Shown here: piece after piece, positions 35,160 through 48,659 of the stretch
Layout: the number at the start of each line of letters is the position of its first letter
Numbering within the stretch: position 1 is the first letter of the stretch
Assembly (NCBI GenBank): GCA_002633005.1
Contig: NMRA01000075.1
Span: forward strand, 423,950 to 487,949
Reading direction: 5' to 3'
DNA from: Phoronis australis
Taxonomy: Eukaryota > Phoronida > Phoronidae
Length of the DNA stretch: 64,000 bases
The notes under the pieces: model-generated
Database searches by the model: none
The model's input: only the letters and a program-made list of their open reading frames with translations
Told to the model about the DNA's origin: nothing
Program-made: the position numbers and the translations under genes

Positions 35160-38100
35160 GTACACTGTAACGAAAGGGTGGTTCAATGAGCAAGAAATCA
35201 TCTGGGTCACCGTTAGGGGTCACTGCGAGCAGAACAAATTTTCATTTATATAAATCTTGCACGAAACTCGTTGAAGTCACATTTCAATCATCAGGCCAAT
35301 TTCACAACCAACGAACGCACCTAAAATGATTTCATACAACAATTATAACACTTAAAAACCAAATAACTCCATGTTCTTTCACGAATGTCGAACACCTGTT
35401 CAATACTCTAATACGATTCAACATATCATTACTTCCCCCCTTCGTATACCACTCTGGTTTCTCTTCAATCCACGCATAAATCTTTCGCCTTTTACTAAAG
35501 ATTTCCGTGGAGAGGAACATTATGATGAGTCTATAGACTATTTTTCTAACCCTCGAAAGAGGGTACATAATATCAAATGAAACGGTGAAATCGCTACCCT
35601 CAGCCTCAAAGGCCCTTGCACTCAGTTACACTAGAAGTGGCTGCCTAGGTTTACCGGAATGTCTAACGAGATTGAAGCTGATAAGCCACTGTAAAGGTTG
35701 CTTATGACTTTTAAAGATACTGGGGGTATCTGAACATGTAGCTAAAGGGGATTTTGTATACAGGAGTGCCAAATGCAGGGCGACTAGAAATTTATTTAAT
35801 ATATGATTGCTCGTTACTACGTCCACGTACAAAAACGCGCAAAAACTTGAGTCCCGAACTGGTCTGAGATACCCTGTGTGCCCAAGATGGCCCTCTCCCT
35901 CCCACAGGCATTGGGGATTTTATTCAAGGTGTTACTGTTTTCGCTTTGGCTTTGAACAGTAGAAGCCTTCCTAATAGGCGCGCCCGGCCTTCACTTTGAG
36001 ATCTAATGCTAGCTATTACTATAAAAGCAAACATTTCATTTTCGTGGAAATACAAATAATAATAATAAGACTCAAAAAATAATGTTTGTCCATTTTCAGT
36101 TGAGGATGTAGTGATTCAAGCTCGTTATTAGAAATCAACGGTTTTCAGTCATTTGTTGCTAATCATGTCTTTGTCGAAGTTTAGTGCTCCAGGCACGACC
36201 AACAGTCCTGGTAACTAAAATAATGTTATGGAGCTGTCAACGGTTGTGGATGACCAAAATTTAAAAGGATAACACCTGCTTTGTCAGTTATGAGTCGGCG
36301 ACCCTCGTCCTGTCTCCTTCTAATGCACCGGCGCATCCGACGGTGAGTGCAGGTTAAACAAAAACGATCGCTGTCACGGTCCGACGGAACGGATACATGT
36401 AGGCCGGACCGGTCCAGAACACGAGTTGCCCTGGTAAACGGTCTACCGCCTAATCACAGTGGCGCTAGCCGGCCGTGAGTTTTCAAAATTTATTCCTTCG
36501 AGGTCGGGTGACCATAGTCCGTGCTATTTTATATGATCTCTATGGGCCAAGTCGTTGTTAATCACAGGCCATAGTCATAGTATATTATTCGAAATTTTGA
36601 AAAACCGGTTCTGCACCTTAGCCTCAGCGTCTACATACACGGGTTGTAAAAGGGAGGATATCCCAGGCGCGCGTCAAAACAAAGACGGCGACTAAGGCCG
36701 GTCTGCATGGGAGTTCGGCGGCACGTCGTCCCGGCTACCCGGTAAACTTAAGTTCTGCGGAGACTGAAACTGCGGGCACATGCATGTGTATTCGATCCAC
36801 TAACCGTTAAAATGTACTGTAGTTTCACTGAGAAAGCATTCTCTTTTCGCATAACAATAGTGAAAGCCTTGTTCTAATATCAAGTAATCATTTGGATCGC
36901 CGTTAGAGGTCAGCATGCGCAGAAGATTTTGTCTTTATTGATGTAGGTTTTGAATAAAACTCATTTAGCTGTCATCTCTATTAGCAAATTATTTTGGCGC
37001 CAGTGTGCATGCAATTAAATTAATTTTACACAACATGTAAAACACCTAAAACACCACATAATTTTATGATACCTTTCATGAAAGCTTAACACCTGTTTCA
37101 TACAATAATAAGCAATACTAATAGTTGTACTTTCCCGTGATGTTGGTACTCTGGTTTCTCTTCAATCCACGCATAAATCTTTCGCCTTTTACTAAAGATT
37201 TCCGTGGAGAGGAACATTATAATGAGTCTATAGACTATTTTTCGAACCCTCGAAAGAGGGTACATGATATGAAACGAAACGGTGAACTCGCTACTCTCAG
37301 AAGCTCTTGCGCTCAGTTACACTATAAGTGGCTGTCCTGGGTTATCGGAATGTGTAAAGCATTTGAAGCTGAGAAGCTATTGTAAAGGGTGCTTATGATT
37401 TTTAAAGATACTGCATGGGGGTACATGTAGCTAAAGGAGTGCCAAATTCAGGCCGACTAGATATTTATTTAATCTATGATTGCTCCTTACTACGTCCACA
37501 TACAAAAACGCGCAAAAACTTGAGTCCCGAATTGGTCTGAGATACCCTGTGTGCTCAAGATGACCCTCTCCTTCCCACAGGCATTGGGGATTTTAGTCAA
37601 GGTGTTACTGTTTTCGCTTTGGTTTTGAACAGTAAAAGCCTTCGTGATAGGCGCTCGGCCTTCACTTTGATACTTAGTGCTAGCTATTACTATAAAAGCA
37701 AACATTTCATTTTCGTGAAAATAAAAATAATAATAATAAGACTTAAAAAATAATGTTTGTCCATTTTCAGTTGAGGATGTAGGCCCTAGTGATTAAAGCT
37801 CGTTATTAGAAATCAACGGTTTTTAGCCATTTGTTGCCGAAGTCATGGCTTTGTCGAAGTTTAGTGTCCCAGACACGACCAACGGTCTTAACTAAAATAA
37901 TGTTATGGAGCTGTTGTGAAAAAGGATAATTTACTCCCTGCTAGTTGTCAGTGATGAATCGGCGATCCTCGTCCCTTTCCCGTGCCAATGTGCACCCGCG
38001 CATCCGAGGTGAGTGGGGGTTAAACTAAAACAACTCACAAGCTGTCACGGTCCGACGGAACGGATACATGTAGGCCGAGTCCAGAACACGAGTTGCCCTG

Positions 38101-38912
38101 GTAAACGTTCTACCGCCTGATCACAGTGGCGCTAGCCGGCCGTGACTGAGTTTTCGAAATTTATTCCTATATGATCTCGATGGGCCAAGTCGTTGTTAAT
38201 CACTTGCCATCATAACCATAGTATTTTATTCGAAATTTTGAAAAGCCGGTTCCTTACCTTAGCCTCAGCGTCTACATACCTGGCTTGTGAAAGGGAGGAT
38301 ATCCCAGCTGCGCGGCCCCGTCAAAACAGAGACGACTAACTTTAAGGCCGGCCAGGGAGTTCGGCGGCACGTCGTCCCGGCTACCCGGTAAACTTAAGTT
38401 CTGTGGAGACTGAAACTGCGGGCACATGCATGTGTATTCGACCCACTAACCGTTAAAATGTACTGTAGTTTCACTGAGAAAGTATTCTCTTTCCGCATAC
38501 AATAGTGAAAGCCTTGTTCTGATATCAAGTAATCATTTGGATCGCCGTTAGAGGTCACTATGCGCAGAAGATTTTGTCTTTATTGATGTAGTTTTTGAAT
38601 AAAACTCATTTAGCTGTCATCGCTACTAGCAAATTATTTTGGCGCCAGTGTGCATGCAATTAAGTTGATTTTACACAACATGTAAAACACCTAAAACACC
38701 ACGTAATTTTATGATATCTTTCATGAAAGTTGAACACCTGTTTCATACAATAATAAGCAATACTAATAACTGTCCTTTCCCATACGTTAGGTACTCTGGT
38801 TTCTCTTCAATCCACGCATAAATCTTTCGCCTTTTACTAAAGATTTCCGTGGAGAGGAACATTATAATGAGTCTATAGACTATTTTTCGAACCCTCGAAA
38901 GAGGGTAAATAT
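35160..38912. repeat. Tandem array of a ~1.65-1.7 kb unit (two units plus a partial third)
   Basis: The landmark ACTCTGGTTTCTCTTCAATC occurs at 35451, 37148 and 38793 (spacing 1697 and 1645). GCTGTCACGGTCCGACGG occurs at about 36371 and 38041, and GGCGCCAGTGTGCATGCAAT at 36996 and 38641. The whole text between is repeated with small substitutions and indels, so this is head-to-tail duplication inside the intron between 34326 and 39727. The upstream edge of unit 1 is more diverged (35160-35450). The first ~115 bases after each ACTCTGG landmark are almost identical in all three copies. Confidence 0.9.
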
Positions 38913-39726
38913 CACCAAAGTAAGATTGATGACCCCAAGTGCGCAGGTGGAGTGGTTTTTCGCTGGAGCAGGTGGGTGCCTTCGTGTCCGAGAAACAGCT
39001 TTGTTCAATGTGCACTGCCTTTTCAGAAAGTAGACAGTGTTCTCAGTGCAGTGTTTTCGTAGATCTATTGACGTGGGTATTTACGCAGCCTGAAAAGAGT
39101 GAGTTGCACACTCCGAGTAGAGTAAACGGCGGTAATTAGTGTTATGCCCGCGTTCTTGTTCTTGGAGACTAAGCAGTCCTAATGCTTTATGCTTATGTGT
39201 GACGACACGCTAACAGGTTGGAATGGCTTGCATCCTGCGGAAAACTGGCTTTATAAATACAGTGTGATAGTGAAACAAATAGTTAATGGAAGACAATACT
39301 CAGGGGGGCAAGTGTGGGGGATGTACTACCATGCATTAGTTGGAGATCAGAGTGTGCAGTACTAGGCGGTGTTCTGTCCTTACGCCCTTTGACTAAACAA
39401 CGGGGATACTATAGCGCATTTACAAAGTAAGAAAAACGGGAACACGTACACAGGCTGGTGTGTAACATTCCCGCTCACAATAAGGTAATTTCCTTTCCGG
39501 TGCGGGTAGAGGATGGATGTAACATTATTTGCACCGGAGAATCTATGATGTNGGGGGGGGGGGGAATCTACCGCAATTGCCAAAAGGAAGTGTCTACGAA
39601 TCCGTGCCCAAAAACCTAATGCTGACGTCGTTCTTCGAGTCGTGTCGGCATAAATGGGAATCCGCTTTAATTATGATTTGAATTCACTGAAGAGCGTGTT
39701 TATATCTGGCTTAATTTCTCTTTTAG
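38913..39726 (+). other. Intron segment after the tandem array
   Basis: No exon recognised. A G-run with an unresolved n lies at 39553-39563, where the assembly is doubtful. Confidence 0.4.
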
Positions 39727-39787
39727 AGCAAATTAACCGGAGTTTACTCCGAACAGTGTCTGAAACCATCCGAAAACACAAGACGCG
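39727..39787 (+). CDS. Unrecognised small gene, exon 2
   Basis: 61 bases between TTTTAG and GTAAGT: 20 codons, SKLTGVYSEQCLKPSENTRR, plus one G. The 5' phase 0 fits exon 1, and the lone G completes a glycine with the first two bases of the exon at 49122. Short, but the phase agreement on both sides and strong sites support it. Confidence 0.5.
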
Positions 39788-40559
39788 GTAAGTGTATTGT
39801 ATCAGTCGCAACTGAGACTGAACTTACAAAAAACATGCGTTTTCGGTAGTATAACCAATGATGTCCTGCTCCTCTCTCTTGGTCGCCTGCAAAGTACACT
39901 TACGGAAAGATGGTGTTGCATGATTAGGGCTCGGCATGAGACGGACGCAGTATCAGGGGGCACATTGAAGTTACAACAGGGTTTTGGCTCCCGACACACA
40001 AAAATTTTTATCGGGCTGACCCTTTCAATATAAGATTGGTATTATGACCAAAGTTACGAGTTTGTATTTTTATTTAGCTAACCTTTAAAGTTTTTATAAA
40101 TATTTGGTTGAATGCCAAATGATTGTGTTAACTGAACCGTGACTTTCAAAGTTAGTTCTACAGTTCGCATTATCGGAATTTTGGTGACATAAAAAGTTGA
40201 TCATAAAACATTGGAAAGAGGTGGGTGGGAGCTAATTACAGCAGTGAAGTGAAAGTTTGTCTAACTAAATTAATGCCACACAGGACTATAAATTCACGCG
40301 AAGCAGGATTCGTTCCTTTTCCCGGGTGTGTTCTTTACTTTACTTCTCAGAACAAAATTTCATAACGCAACGTATGTTCAAAACAACGATTTCTGCAAGT
40401 ATGCCATGCCACCAAACAAAAAGACGCCAAATGTAATAGCTAGGGGCGAGTGTGGTGGATGTGTGTTGTATACATACCACATGTTCAAGCCTATCGTTTA
40501 CCGCACAAGGCTGCTTCAGATGGGTTTGAAGAGGTATGGTTAACGGTTATACGGACTGG

Positions 40560-41100
40560 GTGAGGTAGATTTATCCCTTTCAGAATTTCGTCAGAGATTT
40601 ATTGACGGTGATGTACAAAATGGACATTCTCTAATTAATAATTCGACTAAATATCAACCCCATTGTACTTTCAAAACGGAACTACATTGTGAATTTCAAA
40701 AATACCTGTACTTTTTAGACCCTTCCTTAACAAAAATCTTTGCCGGTTTTGGGTGCTCAATCCTCATGCTTAACATTGAGACTGAGTGGCACTTATATTA
40801 GGTCCAATCGAGGATGAGAAAATTTGTGGAATATCCAATATTGGTCAAATTGAAAACGAGATTCATTTTATGCGTCACTGTTCTAGCCTTGGTGATGCGC
40901 GCAGAAATTTTCTGACGAATATGACGGATGATGCTAGCGTAGTTAGCTTATTAATAGACTATAATACATGGACCGCCAACTCCGTATACTTTCAATGGAC
41001 GAAATCTGTGACCTTACGCACAAGCCCTTACGTCATTATTCACTGGCGACACCTGGCTAAATTATCTGGTGCAATTTCCGGCAAGTACGTCGTCTGCTAA
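40560..41100 (+). pseudogene. LINE-like C-terminal relic
   Basis: Two frames carry a pattern common at the end of retrotransposon-derived proteins: FKTELHCEFQKYLYFLDP with LNIETEWH (about 40670-40795), where intact copies usually have an IETGR-type motif, and after a frameshift ICGIS.. with IENEIHFMRHCSSLGDARRN (about 40810-40905), matching the C..C....E.E.HFL..C....R treble often seen there. It is broken by a stop and frameshift. Which LINE it came from is unknown. Confidence 0.55.
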
Positions 41101-41102
41101 TC

Positions 41103-41350
41103 ATGGTCGGCTACTGTGTAGCTGGTTGTTCGGCCACACAAGCAAAATGCAAAGGAATTAGATTCCATACCATCCGAAGACCCCATAATCGGCAGTGGGA
41201 AAAAAACCTTACTTCTTGAGTCAACGTGAATGGCATTTGTTTCAGCAATAAGACTTTATACATTTGTTCAAGGCACTTCGAAGATGAACGTTGTTAAGAG
41301 ACTGTACTACTTAATCCTGTCTTCACAAATCCATTTTTGTTTTCTCCGTT
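41103..41350 (+). pseudogene. Broken THAP-domain (C2CH zinc finger) gene fragment
   Basis: From ATG 41103 the frame reads MVGYCVAGCSATQAKCKGIR then FHTIRRPHNRQWEKN, then a TGA stop, then GICFSNKTLYICSRHFEDER C and a TAA stop. The order C-x3-C, FH, W, C-x2-H with CSRHF is that of the THAP domain, a DNA-binding fold found in P-element transposases and in host regulators. Two in-frame stops (41217-41219 and 41295-41297) make it a pseudogene. It sits directly after a LINE-like relic inside an intron of the unrecognised 20-kb gene. A transposon origin (P-like) is more likely than a host gene copy, but no transposase core is visible. Confidence 0.7.
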
Positions 41351-44300
41351 TTGATGAAAACTATCTGGTAAACTTTTTGACGAAAATTATCCGCTAAATT
41401 TCTTCGTAAACTCTTGTCCTTACGAGAAAATTCAGCCATAGCCTAGTGAGCGAATTAACCAAATTACTCTTCGCTGGCCCTGATCAGACGGTTGGTCTCA
41501 GCAGAATGCGCACATTTGGCCAGGATTTGGATCAGCGATTTCAACAAGTTCACATTCGTGTACAAATAAATAGAACGCTGGTGAAACCTTTAACATAAAT
41601 AAAGATTACAGTAATGCTTCATAAATAACCACCCGGACCAGTCAAAATCTATCTCGCAATTCAACAGCAGGTTACACACTCATTTCATGTCGAATATATG
41701 CCGCACAAAATCTCTCGACTACAGTCTATGAAAATGCAACCAACTTATTTGAAAACATGGAACAGGAACACCAGAGGGGTGTAAAGGTTGTTTTTATTCT
41801 TCAATGTTAAATTTTTTGTAAGCAGACATATGGTTTTTTAAATTTCCGCCTTAAGTCCTAACATTTCTAAACTTGAGCCTTTCAAACAAACGTTTATGAC
41901 GAAAACAAAATTCTTCAACCAGTTTTGTTAAGTCCTATGCCACCTGTAGGGTACATAATGAGCCAATCCCACTCCTATTGTAACATAAGGGTCCCGTGCA
42001 TAAAGGATACTAAGTCCTTCTGAAATATTACCGTATGCGACCTAATAAGCGGCCAGGGTGCTTAGAAAAATCCGCTTCAGGAAGGGGGCACTTATTATAG
42101 CCCAAAAGTGGTTGAAATCCGGTCTCCGAAACAGGTGAAATTGTAAGCTAGAATTCATCAAAGTTACGCTCTGTGAAGCATCTGTAACCTATGAACAGAG
42201 TTTCTACAAAACTGCAGTGCATTGCTATCAAACTTTGTTGTCAACTTAGGAGCATTTTTCAGAAAACACGAGTACCAAAAATTGCCGTAAATCAAGTGCA
42301 TCCAGAACACCTCGTGTGTTTTCGTAACTTCAAATTTCACCTAATAGGTGAACGCTTCTTCCATGTGTGCGGACTTCAAGACTGAAAATCACGTGACTTG
42401 CCATATTTTGGCTGACGGTCATCTTCGAGAGGATATTTTAGGCTACGAAAATACCCGAAGTGTTTCGAAGAAAAAATTGTAAATAGGAAAATAACCGACG
42501 TGCTCTAGATGTTCCGAGGGTAAATTTGTAGGTAAGAAAATACCCGAGAAGTGTCCCAAATGGGCCCTAAGCTTTAGTTTTATGAATAATCTGGTACTAG
42601 AAGAATCTCCACCCATTTAGACAGCGGCTAAAAAACATTAAGTTTGTAGTCCGAGGTTTGAAGTTCAATAATAATGTAGCCTAATGTTCCAAAAGCCCAA
42701 TCTTTTCATAAGGGTTAATGCTAACAACTGAATCCTTTCATAGTAAGTCTTGAACAGCTGTGTTTTTCACCCATTAAGTTTGATGAAGTCTGCTCAGAGA
42801 TTCCTGTTGTCAAAAATAAGTCTGGTGTCCAAAGTTTTAAAAATACAGGTATCATATTAAAACCCCTTCTGCAGTAGGACAAAGGTACGATTTGCAGTGT
42901 TTTTGACTTCCAGAGTGAAACCCATTGTATTCATGGGAAAAAGTTTGCTTTGGTAGGCATTTTTTCGAACACCATTTTGAAGAGAAATTGTTCGAGAAAA
43001 ATCACCCAGCTAGGTGTCATGTCCGGTATAAACCTGTAGGAGTATCTCCTAGAATGGTTTGTGGGTACTCTGAAAGTCCAAGGAAGGTGAAATGAACCCT
43101 ATCCCTATATACCTAACAATGTGGGTTGAACATCATGGAAAGTACAAGCGCAATTGTTGATTTCAGAATGCACTTATCAGATGGTGTCTTCTGGCTTCCA
43201 GATTTCCTTCGAATTAAATTCCTTAAAGTTGATTTGAATGCGTCATGTGTGAAAAAGAATGAATTTTGACGTGAACAACTTACCACTATATACAGGAATT
43301 GGAATGACTAAAAGAAAAAAAATTTCCAGATGATCTATCATTTCACAAAATAATAGGCTTGTGTGATAGAAATATTTTTTGTGTTGTAAAATTTAACTGA
43401 AATAAATAATTTTGTATGAAACAAGTCAAAATAATGATAAAAAGAAACTGGAAATCAAATAAGAGGAAATAAAAACAAAAAAATAGTAAATCCTCTTAAA
43501 AGAGGAAAATTCCAAGCGCTGTAGATCTCCCTGTCTTGACTTATTCCTTAGTGGACTTGGAAGAACTCACACTTTGTTAGTGCTCAAAGCCATGGTTATT
43601 GCACCAGGTCTTAAGCTATAACAAACTATCAGTTCAACGGAAGCCAATATGCAACGTGTAATCTCAGTAAGGAACAGTACGAGATCAAGAGTCTAACCAC
43701 AAGCACACACGTGAAGATTGACACCGGACACTAGGATCCAAATCCAACTGCTGGACACGCCAATCTTCATGCGAGCAATTTTGATTTTACTTACTAGCTA
43801 CTATTTTTGCCAAAAGCAACATTGTTAGTACGAGACCAATCTTATATTGTTACATGATGGTTCTAAAAAGAGGTTGGAATAACAGCAGCTTGAACTGTGT
43901 AACACTTTGTGTATAAGGAACTTAAAAAGGGTTTATTTTTTCAATACAGTTTATTACAGATGTTTTCTTATTTTCCACCATGTATTTAACTGATTTTGGG
44001 GCTAAACAGATTCTAGCCCAGTCTTGGATGGATTGGTTTATAACCCTGAAAAGGGATTATGTGATCATGTTTGGGAATACACCTCTTGAGTGAAGCTTTC
44101 AATCCAAATCAAACTCAAAAGTGTTTTTGTCACTTCCAGTCCACTTTCTTGCGAGATCAAGATAGTACTTAATGGCCACTAGATTCGAACTAAAATTTGA
44201 GTAAAAAGTTAAGACTTCCAATAAAACCTCGAACTCAGACTCGAATTTTTAGCTCAAACAAAAGTAGAATAGAAAATAGCAAAAAATCTCGAGTAAAAAG

Positions 44301-45684
44301 TTGAAACCCTGGGCCCAGGTGTTACTTTCATAATGGTCTATGCTTTCACGAGGCAGTGAATGTGGAACATGAGTGGAAGTCCGGTCTTTAATAACCTATT
44401 CCCCCAGCACCACTGGTGTAGTCAGAATTATTCAACAGAGGTTGCCAAAATTGAAATTGTTGGCGACCAATGATTGTGACTGAAATGAGAGGCAACCTGG
44501 AGGCACTGCATGGACAGGGGCCAGGGACAGAGGAGCTAGGCAAGCACAAAACTGAAATGAGTTTCTATCAGGGGAAGGGTCTGCAATGAAGAGGGTGTAG
44601 CCTTGTTGTGCGCCCTATGGCTATGTTAATGCCCAGACTTAGTACTTCAGTCTATCCTTAAACTAGACCATATTTCTAATCAATACATCAGAAAAATAAA
44701 GTTCCCAATGTTAGACAAATTTCTTAGCATGTGGGGTGTTTTTTGTAGCTTATGAGAGCAATATTTCTAGGAACACATTAATGATGTCACGGTTTTTAAT
44801 TTTGAGTCAACGTGAGGGTGTTTACCAGTGCAAATGTTCTCAAGCATTTCACACTGCCCAACTCTTGTCACGAGGAAGCCCCCCCAATAAGAGTCAAATT
44901 TGTAATTCTGAAAACATCGAAATGTTGACTAAAATCACTGCTGTATTACGAAGATCATAACCACAGGAATGAAACACTAGCATGTTGCTCAAAACACTGA
45001 GCAAAGCATAATGGTAATAGCCACATACAGGGGAAACCAGTGTTTTCTACTGCATAACAAGAACGAGTTTTTACTGAATAGCAGGCGTTAAAACTTGTTC
45101 TCAAATGCGGATTGCCAGTGAGTGGCTATTGCCTGGATAACAATCCAACCCACCTAACACACAAGAAACCGTCGACTTGGGTTAAGTGACCCAACTCAAA
45201 ATCTTTGAAGTACCTTGACCTCCCAATTTTGAAATGTGAGATGTTTTTGCAACTAGTCATTTCAACGAACCAGGTTTTTAAAGTTCGCTTGCTTACAAAG
45301 TGTAACTCCAGGATGCTTTGATTACAGCGAACCATAGTAGTTTCTGAATGTTTTAGAATGGTTCTGGTTTTGCAATTAGACTGAAATTAATAGATGATTG
45401 TTTCAAACTGCAACACTTGACATCATGTGTACGTGGAAAGCAAAAAACATGAAACAGTCGACGAGTCGGGATCCAGGAGAGAGAGGACACTTGCATAGAT
45501 TGCACATGACCAAATGTGACCCTCTGACCAATGACTCAGGCATTGCAAAAGTCACCATGAAAGGGCGAATTTCCAAATAAATTCCACACAAAAATATTTA
45601 CATTTACGTTCGAACTATATAAAATGATCCATTTTTGCACCAAAACCACTGAATGTTTCATATACAACTGAGGCTCATTGTGTT
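41351..45684 (+). other. Long intron, little recognised
   Basis: AT-rich intron sequence. Repeating GAAAATACCCGA-type words occur three times within 42430-42550 (ACGAAAATACCCGAAG, AGGAAAATAACCGACG, AAGAAAATACCCGAGA), an imperfect ~50-60-base tandem. No exon is recognised. Confidence 0.4.
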
Positions 45685-47362
45685 AAAGGAGCATGCCACC
45701 CAAAAACAATCTAATTTGTATCAATTTAGATCGAGTAGTTGTACCCCATAAGGGCACGTACGGTTGCGTTACCTGACACCTGACGGCAGACGGAGGTGTT
45801 GAAATTATCCAATGACGTAATTGGTTTCACACACAGTCTGTTCAGCAGTTCACAACACGGGTTGCTGGTGCAAGCTTATTGCTTGAATTTATCGTTTAAC
45901 ACCAATAAATCATCAAACGTCGATGTAAAACCCTTAAAAATACACCGAGTTCTTTTAAAAATGTGTTGTTTTATTTCGCTGTTACGGATTTATTGGTGTT
46001 TGGACACACGTAGCCTACAAAGTTCGGCAGGCTTGAGGTCCGTAGCAGGAGATGGGGTCTAGCTGTTCGGAGAAAAATTCTAAGTATTTTCTGTTAGATA
46101 CAGATTGGACAACCTAGATCTGTGTTGTTTAGACTTGTTATTTTTTGAGTTCTAAACACACAAAACGATTGTTATCCTGGCCAGTGGCTCGGAGCCCGAT
46201 CAGGCCCGTCGCCGGCGGCCGGCGGGACTGATTCGTTATCCCGGCCAGTGGCTCGGAAGCCACTCAGACATCATGAACATAAACCATCCAAAGTTGGAAA
46301 CTAAATTTCCAGTCAAGAAATACCAGCTGAGCCAAAGAAGTAAAGTGCACGTGATTATGTTGGTGAATTAGCCACGAAACTGCAAAACTACATGCCGCGA
46401 ATTCAAGTTCCGCTTTGGCCACAGAACCGTCACGGCAGAAGTTTCACATTGACAATCATTATTTGAATAATGTAAATGTAAATAAGGATTCCCCTAAGAC
46501 CTGGCCGTGGGATAGAAATCGAGATGTTTCACAACAGTTTCTGTCAGCAAACACTGAATTAGCATGAGCTCACACGGCCTCGGTGTCCCGTCAATTAGTT
46601 TTATTACACATAAAGCCGTTAACGCAGTGATTTATTCATTGCTGGCTTCTCAAATCATTTGCACTCACGAACACTCCAAAGGCATTCCATAGTGCTTCTA
46701 ATGAGACACACTTTGTTTCAGTTTTATATAAGTATTGGTATAAGGGTGAGAATAATTCATTTTGAAACAGAACGCTCAGTAATAAACGTCAACACGGCAA
46801 CTCGCAATACCGACTTAGACGAGAGCTCATCCCAACGAAGACTTCGCAGGTGGATCGTTAAGTTTCACAGGCTACCAGTTCGAACAGGAAAACAGTGATG
46901 AAGAAATACTACAGAGGCGCCGTGAACAAGCTCAGACAACGGATTATATGGATAGTTATTTCAGTGGTAAGCCGGCATTCGTCAGGCACTCTCCTGCGAC
47001 GACTGCAGGCCACAGACACGGAGATGTTTCACGGTCACATACTTGCTATTTACAGCGCACTTTTAATTCTTCACTACCGCGAGCCATTTTCTAAGCATTT
47101 TGGACTCTCGAGGAAGTCGAAAGAACGATATACCTGCTTTCCTCGCAGCTGCATAGTTCGGACAAGCAGGAACGATGCACCGCAACATAGCGGCATTAAC
47201 TCTGCAAATGAACCACTGACGTCGCTGCGTAGTTTGTCACCTTCCTCACAGGTTAACGCAACACCTCTCGGCAAGGTAAGGTCGACCGTATGCAAGGCGA
47301 TGTGGATATAGACCGATTAAGACGGCAAAAAGAACTAATTAAATCGGGTGGCATTCTCCTTT
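45685..47362. mobile_element. 1.6 kb dispersed repeat, copy 2 (inverted-repeat ends)
   Basis: It matches 3231-4855 throughout. The ends AAAGGAGCATGCCACCC and GGGTGGCATTCTCCTTT are inverted. Between them lie TGACGGCAGACGGAGGTGTT, CACCAATAAATCATCAAA and a CCGGCCAGTGGCTCGGA block that is duplicated in this copy (about 46180-46265) but single in the other. TTA/TAA flanks suggest but do not prove a TA or TTA target. It lies in the same intron as the THAP relic. Confidence 0.75.
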
Positions 47363-48659
47363 AAAAAGAATACAGTCCAGCTCTTTGCTGAAATTCAATT
47401 CCTTGTAAATAATAACTTTGCATAATTATGTTATCAGAAAAGATGACTATTCCGTTCAGGCTCTAACCAAATGGGTCAGTTTTAATGACTGTGCCAACTC
47501 ACAAAGAGTGAGGTTTTATCTTGCTGATAATACTAAAGAGTGGGTATTATCCTAATTTTACAGCAACAAACACACGCCGAAATAATTGAACACTCCGTAC
47601 GGCTGTACGATGGCCGTCATTCACTGCTGAATGGCACCGCCAAAAGCGATAATGTCAGTCATTATAAAAGTATTGCTAGACTACTTAATGTTTGTGTGTT
47701 TAAGACCATTGACTGCATTTTTGTGCTCCTAACTTCTGTTAGTAGGGACAAGTGGGTCATGCAGTTATGCAATGATAATGAGTATTATCGGAATTTCAGC
47801 AGATATCCTTATCTGACCCACTAGTTCAACCTTCACGGTATTCACGGGAGCTTATACAACGTACATGTACATGAACATGTTAACACACGAGAGGGTGTGC
47901 TCTGAAAAGATCGAGACAATCTCCCGTCGCCGCGACGCACTCAGCTACTCCATTCCCACTGTTCGGTGCTATAGTACGCCTAAAATGACTGTTGAGTGTT
48001 GTTGTGGGTGGCCTAATTTCTTCTACAGATTATTTCGTAAAAAGCAACATCACTGCAGAATCCAGCATAGTATACAAGATAATTATCATAAAATGTTTCG
48101 TATACGTTACTGGTGTTGTATTCCTTTTAAGGAATACAACACCAGTTAAAACTCGTTAGCTTTGAAATGCGGGAGTTAGATCAAAACAGAGAGATTTAAA
48201 CGGCTGTAAAACCACCGACATTATTTTACAGGAAGTCGCCATGTTGGTGAATTAGTTTGACCTATTATACAACTGATCAATAGAATGCCTTGTTTCTTGA
48301 AACCAGTACAGCCAATGACATTCCAAGAATGCGGACGGAAAAGTGCCCTGCAGCAGACCCCAACCAATCTGTGCTGGAGACTAGGCACGTAGGAAACCAG
48401 CGAGCATTGCACAGTGCTACCTTTTGTAGCACTGTGAAAGAGTGTACTGAAGTGGGTTCGATTGCCGCGCTACTGCTATTTCCGTAAAATCATTTTTTCG
48501 TCCTGAATGTCCCTCACCTATCATTACAGAATTTGATAAGTCAGCGAACGTAGATGTGGTTATATTTATATTTGGTTAGTTAAATATTACTATGTCTGAC
48601 ATGAAAAAAAAACACCAATTCTTGTTGAGTACACCTAAATGTTGATAATCTCATACCAG
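47363..48659 (+). other. Intron segment with a strong hairpin
   Basis: No exon recognised. It contains an 18-bp perfect hairpin at 48109-48146, described separately. Confidence 0.4.
48109..48146. repeat. Perfect 18-bp palindrome with a 2-base centre
   Basis: ACTGGTGTTGTATTCCTT, then TT, then the exact reverse complement. Flanks do not continue the symmetry. Confidence 0.95.
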
